Shown piece by piece: positions 41,134 through 47,885 of a DNA stretch of 58,373 nt. Each line of letters begins with the position of its first letter. Within the stretch, counting starts at the first letter, position 1. The DNA is from an uncultured Bacteroidales bacterium (GTDB lineage: Bacteria > Bacteroidota > Bacteroidia > Bacteroidales > F082). The notes beneath the pieces were generated by a model. That model made no database searches, had not been told where the DNA came from, and saw only the letters and a program-made list of their open reading frames with translations. Location of the stretch: NCBI GenBank assembly GCA_947166105.1, contig CAMVCZ010000020.1:1-58373 (forward strand). Reading direction: 5' to 3'. The position numbers were made by a program, and so were the translations under genes.

Positions 41134-42954
41134 CTATTTGAATAACAGTTTAATCCAATCCGAATGACCAATGCGCCGTAGTGCATTTTTTACCCACTCT
41201 CTATTCTCTGGTTTGTACCAGAAGAAAAACCTTTGCTGGGCAAGTTTTTCCTCCTTTGTTTTGGCACAAAAAACAGGCTCCAAGGTGTAGGGGTCGTAGC
41301 CGGAATAATAGATTTCAGTGGCCAAGGTCATCGGCGTGGGCGTGAAGTCCTGAACTTGCTCTAAATGATAGCCTAACTCTTTGGTTCTTACGGCTAAATC
41401 GGCCATATCTTCAAGATAGCAATCGGGATGCGAGGAGATGAAATAGGGGATGAGTTGCTGGTTGAGATGCTCCTTTTCGTTGATTTGGTCGAACTTCTTT
41501 TTCAGTTTGACAAACATATCGAATTTGGGCTTTCGCATCAGTTTCAGGACGGCATCGCTGGTGTGTTCGGGCGCGACTTTCAGCCTTCCGCTGACGTGCC
41601 GCGTGACCAATTGGCGGAAATATTCGTCATAGCCCATCGCCTTGTTTTCCTCGGGCGTGCAGTCGTGCAAAAACAAATCATAACGGATGCCCGATCCGAT
41701 AGTGGCCTTCTTGACTTTCGGGTGCGCGTCCACCTCTTTATATATGTCGATGAGCGGATGGTGGTCGGTGTTGAGGTTTTTGCAGACGGTGGGTTGCAGG
41801 CAGGTCGGGCGGGCGCATTTTTCGCAGAGGCGCTCGTCTTTGCCCTTCATTCGGTACATATTGGCTGACGGGCCGCCGAGGTCGCTGATGTAGCCCTTAA
41901 AGTCTTCCATTTCAACGACTTTCTCCACCTCGCGCATAATGGATTCCTTGCTCCGCGAAGCCACGAACTTGCCTTGGTGCGCCGAGATGGTGCAAAAAGC
42001 GCAGCCGCCAAAACAGCCACGGTGCAAATTCACCGAGTGGCGAATCATCTCGTAGGCGGGAATCACGCCGCGCTTAGCATATTTCGGATGCGGCAGCCTC
42101 GTGTAAGGCAAATCAAAAGAAGCATCAATCTGCTCCGTGGTGAAGGTCGGCAAGGGCGGGTTGATGACAAGTCTTTGGTTTCCAACTTCTTGAATTAGTC
42201 TTGCCGCGTGTTTCTTGTTCGATTCCTCCTCGATATGGCGGAAGTTGGAGGCGTATTTCTTTTTGTCCTTGAGGCAGATTTCGTGCGACACGAGTTCGAT
42301 GGTCTCGCCTTTGAAATCGGGCAACGGCTGTTTTTTGTCTTGCAAAAAGAAAGTCTGCTGAATGTCTGTCAGTTCGTTGACTTTTTTTCCGCTTTGGATG
42401 GCCTTCGCGATTTCCACCATCGTGAGTTCGCCCATACCGTAAACGCCAATGTCGGCCTTTGAATCGACCAAAATGCTGGGTTTCAGGCAGTCGTCCCAAT
42501 AGTCGTAATGTGTCACGCGCCTTAAAGAGGCCTCGATGCCGCCAATGACGATGGGCACGTCGGGATAGAGTTGCTTGAGGATGTTGCTATAAACCACTGT
42601 GGCGCGGTCGGGTCGGAAGCCCGCTTCGCCGCCCGGGGTGTAGGCATCGTTGCTGCGGAGGCGTTTGTTGGCCGTGTAGTGGTTCACCATCGAGTCCATA
42701 CAGCCCGCCGACACGCCGAAATAGATTCTCGGCTTGCCGAATTTCTTGAAGTCGCGCAAATCATCCCTCCAGTTGGGTTGCGGAATGAGCGCCACTCGGA
42801 AACCATTGTGTTCCAATACTCTTCCAATGACCGCCGCACCGAAAGCTGGATGGTCAACATACGCATCGCCCGTGACGAACACGATGTCCACCTCGTCCCA
42901 ACCGCGCAGGTCGGTCTCTTTTTTCGTTATGGGGAGCCAATCGAGTAGGGTCAT
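41134..42954 (-). CDS. ygiQ: YgiQ-family radical SAM protein
   Basis: A 606-aa protein with the diagnostic layout of the YgiQ family: N-terminal DVDIVFVTGDAYVDHPAFG-like block (here DEVDIVFVTGDAYVDHPAFG), IGGIEASLRRVTHYDYWDD, the radical-SAM cluster motif CFGGCAFC (CxxxCxxC, near residue 318), ASRSKESIMREVE, and a Cys-rich CEKCARPTCLQPTVC segment near residue 375 that could hold a second cluster. The length is usual for the family. The reaction is not established to my knowledge. It follows the small HTH gene by 12 nt, so the toxin-antitoxin-like pair and this gene probably share a transcript. Confidence 0.92.
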   Translation of the reverse strand: MTLLDWLPITKKETDLRGWDEVDIVFVTGDAYVDHPAFGAAVIGRVLEHNGFRVALIPQPNWRDDLRDFKKFGKPRIYFGVSAGCMDSMVNHYTANKRLRSNDAYTPGGEAGFRPDRATVVYSNILKQLYPDVPIVIGGIEASLRRVTHYDYWDDCLKPSILVDSKADIGVYGMGELTMVEIAKAIQSGKKVNELTDIQQTFFLQDKKQPLPDFKGETIELVSHEICLKDKKKYASNFRHIEEESNKKHAARLIQEVGNQRLVINPPLPTFTTEQIDASFDLPYTRLPHPKYAKRGVIPAYEMIRHSVNLHRGCFGGCAFCTISAHQGKFVASRSKESIMREVEKVVEMEDFKGYISDLGGPSANMYRMKGKDERLCEKCARPTCLQPTVCKNLNTDHHPLIDIYKEVDAHPKVKKATIGSGIRYDLFLHDCTPEENKAMGYDEYFRQLVTRHVSGRLKVAPEHTSDAVLKLMRKPKFDMFVKLKKKFDQINEKEHLNQQLIPYFISSHPDCYLEDMADLAVRTKELGYHLEQVQDFTPTPMTLATEIYYSGYDPYTLEPVFCAKTKEEKLAQQRFFFWYKPENREWVKNALRRIGHSDWIKLLFK

Positions 42955-42966
42955 TGGATAGATATT

Positions 42967-43257
42967 TTATGCCTCGACAAGTTCACTATGGTTTACAGGC
43001 ACTTCCAAAAGATTTTCACCCAAAGCGATGGAAATCTTGCAAAGTGTCGCCAAGGTCAGATTGTGCGTTCCAGAAAGCCAGCGGCTGATTTCCGTTTCGG
43101 TTTTCCCCATCAGTCGGGCAAAGTCTTTCTGTGACATTCCTTTTTCCTCAAGAATTTCATAAATGCGGTTGGCGATGGCCACAGATAATTCCATTTGCAT
43201 CTTCATTTCAGGCGAAATCGTTTCGCGAATCTCGTCCATTATCCGGTTCGTTTTCAT
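42967..43257 (-). CDS. XRE-type helix-turn-helix protein, probable antitoxin
   Basis: A 96-aa protein. The helix-turn-helix spans ~38-75: GMSQKDFARLMGKTETEISR, then WLSGTHNLTLATLCKISIAL. This is the Cro/C1 type found in HigA-like antitoxins. The N-terminus (MKTNRIMDEIRETISPEMKM) is a short helical extension. It lies 18 nt after the stop of the 159-aa gene, matching the toxin-first order of higBA-like modules. The antitoxin would bind DNA and its partner; that activity is inferred from context only. A candidate autoregulated promoter is the -7 element at 43777-43784. Confidence 0.82.
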   Translation of the reverse strand: MKTNRIMDEIRETISPEMKMQMELSVAIANRIYEILEEKGMSQKDFARLMGKTETEISRWLSGTHNLTLATLCKISIALGENLLEVPVNHSELVEA

Positions 43258-43275
43258 CTTTCAGGGTTTTTGCGG

Positions 43276-43755
43276 TTAGTCGTCTATCGAAAAGGTAAGT
43301 GTCCCAAGCAACTTAGTTCCTGTCACGGTGATAACCCGTCGTTTTTCCATTTGTTTCATTTGGATGTCAATCTTTTGAAGCGTTTGCACGCATTTATGCA
43401 AAACAGCGTCTTCCTCGTAGGTCGCGGTTGTTTTCAATCCACCGTTGCCAAGAATAAGAATTTTGGCATTGATATTAAGTAAGTACAATCGTAGTGATGT
43501 TGTTTCGAGATGGGAAGGCAAAGCCATCACTCTATCCCTGCGTGTTCCTTCATATCGGAAATGCCTGTCTTCGGCACCATCGCGCTTGATGATGTCGAGA
43601 CGATACACCAATTGGCGAATGTCATCGGGATAGGTGTCCTTATAAGCCAGCAGGAATTTCTCAAACTCCGAATATTCTTCTCCCTCAAAATGAGGGGAAT
43701 AAAGGCTTACCTTATTGTTGTCTTCCAATAACTCAAGAAATAGATTTCTTTCCAT
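43276..43755 (-). CDS. Probable toxin of a type II toxin-antitoxin pair
   Basis: A 159-aa protein starting MERNLFLELL. The landmark is HFRYEGTRRDRVMALPSHLE, followed by LRLYLLNINAKILILGNGGL and TYEEDAVLHKCVQTLQKIDIQM, a layout I associate with HigB/Gp49-like companions of XRE proteins. I cannot see a clear RelE-type catalytic set, so the toxin call rests mainly on gene order and size. Eight extra residues are possible upstream, but the ATG at 43755 sits 21 nt after a -7 element (43777-43784). The HTH gene follows after 18 nt. Confidence 0.65.
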   Translation of the reverse strand: MERNLFLELLEDNNKVSLYSPHFEGEEYSEFEKFLLAYKDTYPDDIRQLVYRLDIIKRDGAEDRHFRYEGTRRDRVMALPSHLETTSLRLYLLNINAKILILGNGGLKTTATYEEDAVLHKCVQTLQKIDIQMKQMEKRRVITVTGTKLLGTLTFSIDD

Positions 43756-43776
43756 AAATCTAATTTTAATCTGCCG

Positions 43777-43784
43777 CAAAAATA
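43777..43784 (-). promoter_or_regulatory. -7 promoter element TATTTTTG of the toxin-antitoxin/ygiQ unit
   Basis: The reverse strand reads TATTTTTG, exact to TAnnTTTG, 21 nt upstream of the ATG at 43755. Confidence 0.6.
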
Positions 43785-43856
43785 AACATAAAAGTTGATT
43801 TTTGCGTATCGTTTTAGAAAAATTTCTTGATTTGTTTGTGTTTTTCAGATTTTCCC

Positions 43857-43864
43857 TATTTTTG
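43857..43864 (+). promoter_or_regulatory. -7 promoter element TATTTTTG with upstream TTTG
   Basis: Exact TAnnTTTG match, with two TTTG candidates for the -33 element at 43831-43838. The first start codon downstream is at 44173, so the transcript would have a leader of about 300 nt. Confidence 0.6.
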
Positions 43865-43869
43865 CCCCC

Positions 43870-44172
43870 GTCATTCCGGGAAAAATCGGAACGGCCAGAG
43901 AAAGCACATTCTTCGCTTTTGCCTCGACAGTGAACCTAGACAATTCACCTGTGAAATAAGAAAGAGGATAAGGGTTAGAAGGTTGCTTTCGCTGTTATGT
44001 GTATGTTTCAAAACACTACATATACAGTGGAGCAGACCCTTGTTCAAAGTTTCTTTTCTTATGGGAAGTCTAGGCCCAACTGTCAGAAATAAGGATAAGT
44101 TTGGGAGGCTCCGCTCTGTAGTCGTTTTCAGAACTGCCCGATTGAGCCAAAGGGCAAAAACGGTTTCAAATC
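43870..44172 (+). other. Long untranslated leader of the PLGxG/lectin-like operon
   Basis: About 300 nt between the promoter and the first gene, with no convincing ORF; the plus-strand frame through it has no recognisable product. It is less AT-rich than ordinary spacers here and contains short self-complementary pieces (e.g. around 44005-44035). It could be a structured leader RNA or hold an sRNA. I cannot assign a known riboswitch class. Confidence 0.35.
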
Positions 44173-44508
44173 ATGCGAAACATCAAGACAAAAAAGAAGT
44201 TTAAAATGTTGGCAATGGTGATGGCATTGTCTATTCCGATTGTTGCAACAGCCCAAGGTGGATTGTTCCAACGCGGCGATGAACCTGCGGGACCACGAAA
44301 CAGCGGCGCGGCAGCCTTGACCAACCAAGGCTTTGGCAATCCCTTGGACGGAAGCATTGTCACCAATCAGACTTTCGGCAATCCGACCGATGGCGTGAAC
44401 GTCACAAACCAGACCTTTGGCGCACCGCTTGGGAGCGGATTATTCACCCTGCTTTTGGCCAGTGTTGGCTATGCAGCAATAAACAAACAAAAGAAACAAC
44501 AAAAGTAA
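44173..44508 (+). CDS. Small secreted protein with 14-residue repeats and PLGxG tail
   Basis: A 111-aa protein. The signal peptide ends near ALSIPIVATAQ. Three tandem repeats of ~14 aa follow (LTNQGFGNPLDGS, VTNQTFGNPTDGV, VTNQTFGAPLGSG). The last runs straight into a C-terminal tail: PLGSG, a hydrophobic segment (LFTLLLASVGYAAI) and a basic end (NKQKKQQK). The tail matches that of the 85-aa protein at 1837. The tail architecture suggests a membrane-anchored or processed sorting signal; no sortase-like partner is in the window. The start at 44173 is the first ATG after the long leader. The lipoprotein gene follows 15 nt downstream, so the two form an operon. Confidence 0.72.
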   Translation: MRNIKTKKKFKMLAMVMALSIPIVATAQGGLFQRGDEPAGPRNSGAAALTNQGFGNPLDGSIVTNQTFGNPTDGVNVTNQTFGAPLGSGLFTLLLASVGYAAINKQKKQQK

Positions 44509-44523
44509 AAAGGAGAACATAAA

Positions 44524-46116
44524 ATGAAGAAAATCAGTATGATTCTGATGGCTTTTGCATTGGCCTTAACTATGTCGCAATGCAAGAAAAACGAAGGTCA
44601 AACAATCTCCAACGACGAGGTCGTGACCATCACCCTTGACGTGAAACAAAACAACGGCTCGAAAGTGGTGGTGAATCCCAATACGGGCACGGTCGACTTT
44701 GAAATTGGCGACAAGATTTATGTGGGCAGTGGCGGCAAGTATGTCGGCGTATTGACCCACAACGGCACCAATTTCGTTGGCAACATCACCAATCCGACTG
44801 AAAACCAACCTTTGCAATTCTATTTCCTTGGTAATGTAACCCCACAAGAAACCCTTTCCGCTGGTACAACGGAGGAATGTTCGGTCATCATCAGCGACCA
44901 AACGGAGCATCTGCCCGTGATTTCGTGTGCAGCCTCCATTGAGAACTATGTTTCGGGCGTAACAGCCTATTCCGCCCATCTGTTGAACAAGTGTGCTTTG
45001 GTGAAGTTCAATGTGACTACGCCTTCAAATTCACCTATCTGCATTACAGGGATGAAAAACAAGGTGACGGTGGATTTCACGCTAAACACGATGACACCCA
45101 GCATAGATGGTGATGGCGTGATTATGCTGCCTGCTGGAAGTGGCGAGAATGTTGAGAAATGGGCGATTTTGTTGCCGCAAGAGGCTTTGGAGGCAGGGGG
45201 GTATGGAACAGTTTATTCAGAGGGTGGAAACTATCTTGGAGCATATTCTGCAATTCCACAAATTCTTGAAAACAATTATCTTACAGACGGTATTATAGTC
45301 ACAATTGATTACGAAGTCTTCCCAGTGGGAGCTGTTAATGGACTGTTCACTATTAACAACTATGGCGGACAAGTGTACTTCTCGCAAGGCAATTTACAGT
45401 ACATAGGCAGTGCTTCATCTCCTTACTGGAAGTTTGCAGATAACCAATGGGATTATTACGGTTCTTCGACTGGACAAAATAGTAGCAGTCAAACTGTCGA
45501 TAGAGACCTATTCGGATGGGGTACAAGTGGTTACAATCATGGTGCTGTTGCTTATCAACCATGGAGTACTAGCACTAATTATAGCCATTATTTTGCTTAT
45601 GGCAGTGAAGCATATCATCTAAATAGTTTTGCCACTATGACTGCCGACTGGGGTTACAATGTCATCACTAATGGCGGCAATATAGAAAATAGAGGGTGGC
45701 GTACACTGACTAGGGGCGAATGGTACTATTTGTTTAACAGCCGTCCGAACGCCGCATTGAAATGGGGACACGGCAAAGTGAATGGCCATAATGGTATAAT
45801 CCTTCTTCCTGATGATTGGACTCAGCCAGAAGGGCTTGGTTTTGTCTCTGGCAGTAGTAACTGGGGTAATATTTACAATTTGACGCAGTGGTCTCAAATG
45901 GAGGAGAATGGTGCTGTCTTTCTTCCAGCTTCGGGCTTTCGTGAAGGAACTTCGGTTAATAACGTAGGCAGTTACGGTGGTTATTGGTCAAGTTCATACT
46001 ACTTTAACTATAGTTCCAATGCATACTTTTTGTACTTTATTAGTGGATATAATTCTCCACAGGACTATAGTAACCGTTGCTATGGACATAGTGTTCGCCT
46101 CGTCATTGATGCTTAG
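44524..46116 (+). CDS. Lipoprotein with fimbrillin-like N-terminus and C-type-lectin-like variable domain
   Basis: A 530-aa lipoprotein. The signal peptide is MKKISMILMAFALALTMSQC with the lipobox Cys at residue 20. Residues ~35-270 are a beta-rich region resembling fimbrillin-like lipoproteins (VDFEIGDKIYVG, LNKCALVKFNV). Residues ~275-530 fit the C-type-lectin/formylglycine-enzyme-like fold: GQVYFSQGNLQY, RDLFGWGTSGYNHG, WRTLTRGEWYYLFN, VFLPASGFREGTSV, GGYWSSSYYF and the closing SNRCYGHSVRLVI. This architecture, ending in (N/S)NRxxGxSVRLV with Tyr/Asn/Ser codons at exposed positions, is that of target proteins of diversity-generating retroelements. No reverse transcriptase or template repeat is in the window. 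The likely location is the cell surface. Confidence 0.82.
   Translation: MKKISMILMAFALALTMSQCKKNEGQTISNDEVVTITLDVKQNNGSKVVVNPNTGTVDFEIGDKIYVGSGGKYVGVLTHNGTNFVGNITNPTENQPLQFYFLGNVTPQETLSAGTTEECSVIISDQTEHLPVISCAASIENYVSGVTAYSAHLLNKCALVKFNVTTPSNSPICITGMKNKVTVDFTLNTMTPSIDGDGVIMLPAGSGENVEKWAILLPQEALEAGGYGTVYSEGGNYLGAYSAIPQILENNYLTDGIIVTIDYEVFPVGAVNGLFTINNYGGQVYFSQGNLQYIGSASSPYWKFADNQWDYYGSSTGQNSSSQTVDRDLFGWGTSGYNHGAVAYQPWSTSTNYSHYFAYGSEAYHLNSFATMTADWGYNVITNGGNIENRGWRTLTRGEWYYLFNSRPNAALKWGHGKVNGHNGIILLPDDWTQPEGLGFVSGSSNWGNIYNLTQWSQMEENGAVFLPASGFREGTSVNNVGSYGGYWSSSYYFNYSSNAYFLYFISGYNSPQDYSNRCYGHSVRLVIDA
45976..46107 (+). other. Candidate DGR variable region (3' end of the lectin-like gene)
   Basis: It encodes the ligand-binding loop region from GGYWSSSYY to SVRLV. 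Positions expected to vary are TAC, TAT, AGT, AAT, AAC, CAT and GAC codons, all reachable from AAY by changing adenines. This is consistent with adenine-directed mutagenesis but not proof of it. Confidence 0.4.
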
Positions 46117-46124
46117 TATCCCGT

Positions 46125-46149
46125 CCTTCTGAATTTTCAATTCGGAAGG
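46125..46149. other. Stem-loop after the lectin-like gene
   Basis: CCTTCTGAATT (46125-46135) pairs with AATTCGGAAGG (46139-46149), 11 bp with one G-T and a 3-nt loop, 8 nt after the stop codon. No T-run follows. It may protect the mRNA 3' end or act as a weak terminator. Confidence 0.5.
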
Positions 46150-46186
46150 CCAGAATATCACCATTTGCAATGCGCGAATGAATAAT

Positions 46187-46280
46187 GCGGCTGCCGTGGT
46201 ACGACAGCCCTACAGCCTGGGCGGGGCGGTGTAGGGCTGTCACAAGGTTGCTGAGCCTGTCGAAGCACCGTGGCAGCCGC
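46187..46280. repeat. Branched ~95-nt palindromic element
   Basis: The outer stem GCGGCTGCC (46187-46195) pairs with GGCAGCCGC (46272-46280) and extends with wobbles. An inner perfect 11-bp stem ACAGCCCTACA (46204-46214) pairs with TGTAGGGCTGT (46230-46240). A GAGCCTGTCGAAGC segment follows. It is GC-rich against an AT-rich spacer. It looks like a mobile repeat of REP/MITE type; no other copy is in the window. A small 7-bp inverted repeat lies at 46320-46338. The rest of 46281-46388 shows nothing recognisable. Confidence 0.65.
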
Positions 46281-46388
46281 TTGTTTATGTCATATTTTCT
46301 CCAACGAGTCTCTCATTACACGCTTATTGTTTAAGCGTTACATAATACTTTACAACAAAACAGCGGAACTTCAAAAACTCCGCCGTTT

Positions 46389-47789
46389 TTGGTAGAAAAC
46401 CGTGATGATTGCACATTTTTTGCCGAGCGTCCTGAATTTGTTGCTATTTATGGTCGCCGAAGGGTCGGCAAGACTTATCTCGTCAACCAACTGTTCAATG
46501 GAAAAATGGCTTTTGCCATAACGGGCGTACTCAACGGCACCAAGGAGGAGCAGATGGAGGCTTTCATTGACGCCATGCAGGAATATAGCGGCAAACTGCC
46601 CGAAAAACCCAAGACATGGATGGAGGCTTTCAGGATTCTGAAACTTTATCTGAAAAAGAAAGTCACGCTGAAACGCCGTTGCATCGTGTTTCTCGATGAA
46701 TTGCCTTCGATGGACACGCAACGGTCGGGATTCGTGCGGGCATTGGGCTATTTTTGGAACAGTTGGGCTTCGCTGCAAGACAACCTGACGCTGATTGTGT
46801 GCGGCAGCGCCACCTCGTGGATGATACGCAACATCGTCAACGACAAAGGCGGCCTCCACGACCGCATCACGCACGAATTGCATTTGCACCCGTTTACGCT
46901 GAAAGAGACAGAGTTATACCTCAAGAGTCGGCAATTCAAGTGGGACCGCCTGACCGTCATGCAGGCATACATGGCCTTGGGCGGCGTGCCCTATTATTTG
47001 AGCCTGCTTCATCGTGGCGAGAGTTTCGCCGCCAACATCGACCGACTGTTTTTCGGCGACGAAGAAGAACTTCGCAGGGAATACAAACGGCTGTATTCCA
47101 CTTTGTTCAAGTCGCCGGAATCGTATATGACCATCGTCAATGCTCTGGCAAAAGTCAAGGCAGGAATGTCGCGCGACGAATTGAGAAAGGCTTTGGGGCA
47201 GGATTCAAGCGGATCGCTCAGCGGGAAACTTGAAGACCTCGTCAATTGCGACATTCTTCGCAAGTATCCCATCCATAACAAAACCACGAAAAAGAATTCC
47301 GCCATCTACCAACTTGTTGATTTCTACTCACTTTTCTACCTCACCTTCGTGTCGCGTGCCGAGGCTGAGACGGGCTATTGGAGCAACCATATCGGCACTT
47401 CCGAGGTCAACACATGGTTGGGATTGAGTTTTGAGCGGGTGTGCCTGACCCATGTACAACAAATCAAGCAAGCACTCCACATTGATAGGATTTCGACCCA
47501 ATTTTATTCATGGCGAAGCCAGAAAAGTACACCAAAAGCGCAAATCGACATGGTTCTTGACCGCGCCGATGGCATCATCAATCTGTTTGAAATCAAATAC
47601 AGCGAGGCGGATTTTCGCCTTGATAACGATGAGGCCAAAAAACTGCAAAACAGGATAGCGGCTTTCCGCAATGAAACAAAAACAAAGAAAGCCTTATGGC
47701 TCACATTGCTAACCACTTACGGTCTTAATGAAGGCCGTTATTCCTCAACTTTTGTTTCGATTTTAACGATGGATGACTTGTTCCAATAA
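46389..47789 (+). CDS. DUF234-type AAA ATPase, 5' end damaged
   Basis: A paralogue of the ATPase at 39484: Walker A AIYGRRRVGKTYL, Walker B IVFLDELPSMD, sensor-like VCGSATSWM, and C-terminal AQIDMVLDR with LFEIKYSEA. Relative to its paralogue it lacks the first ~20 residues (the IIGRxxE block). The frame starts only with TTG (46389) and reads VENRDDCTFFAERPEFVAIY. In another frame just upstream, KTAELQKLRRF resembles the missing N-terminus, so a small rearrangement or frameshift has probably broken the start. The first in-frame ATG (46506) would lose Walker A. A perfect 14-bp palindrome with CCAAA/TTTGG arms follows the gene (47806-47852). It may be inactive. Confidence 0.75.
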   Translation: MVENRDDCTFFAERPEFVAIYGRRRVGKTYLVNQLFNGKMAFAITGVLNGTKEEQMEAFIDAMQEYSGKLPEKPKTWMEAFRILKLYLKKKVTLKRRCIVFLDELPSMDTQRSGFVRALGYFWNSWASLQDNLTLIVCGSATSWMIRNIVNDKGGLHDRITHELHLHPFTLKETELYLKSRQFKWDRLTVMQAYMALGGVPYYLSLLHRGESFAANIDRLFFGDEEELRREYKRLYSTLFKSPESYMTIVNALAKVKAGMSRDELRKALGQDSSGSLSGKLEDLVNCDILRKYPIHNKTTKKNSAIYQLVDFYSLFYLTFVSRAEAETGYWSNHIGTSEVNTWLGLSFERVCLTHVQQIKQALHIDRISTQFYSWRSQKSTPKAQIDMVLDRADGIINLFEIKYSEADFRLDNDEAKKLQNRIAAFRNETKTKKALWLTLLTTYGLNEGRYSSTFVSILTMDDLFQ

Positions 47790-47805
47790 CTGGTTTTCGT
47801 AATCT

Positions 47806-47852
47806 GAGTTTTTTCCAAAGTTGATAAAAAATCACAATTTTGGAAAAAACTC
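47806..47852. repeat. Perfect 14-bp palindrome after the second ATPase
   Basis: GAGTTTTTTCCAAA (47806-47819) pairs perfectly with TTTGGAAAAAACTC (47839-47852) around a 19-nt loop containing GATAAAAAAT. Arm length, loop length, the CCAAA/TTTGG inner end and the A-rich loop match the palindromes around the first ATPase gene, though the outer arm sequence differs. Confidence 0.8.
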
Positions 47853-47885
47853 AACCGAAAATCCCACACTTCTTTCCAACGAGTT

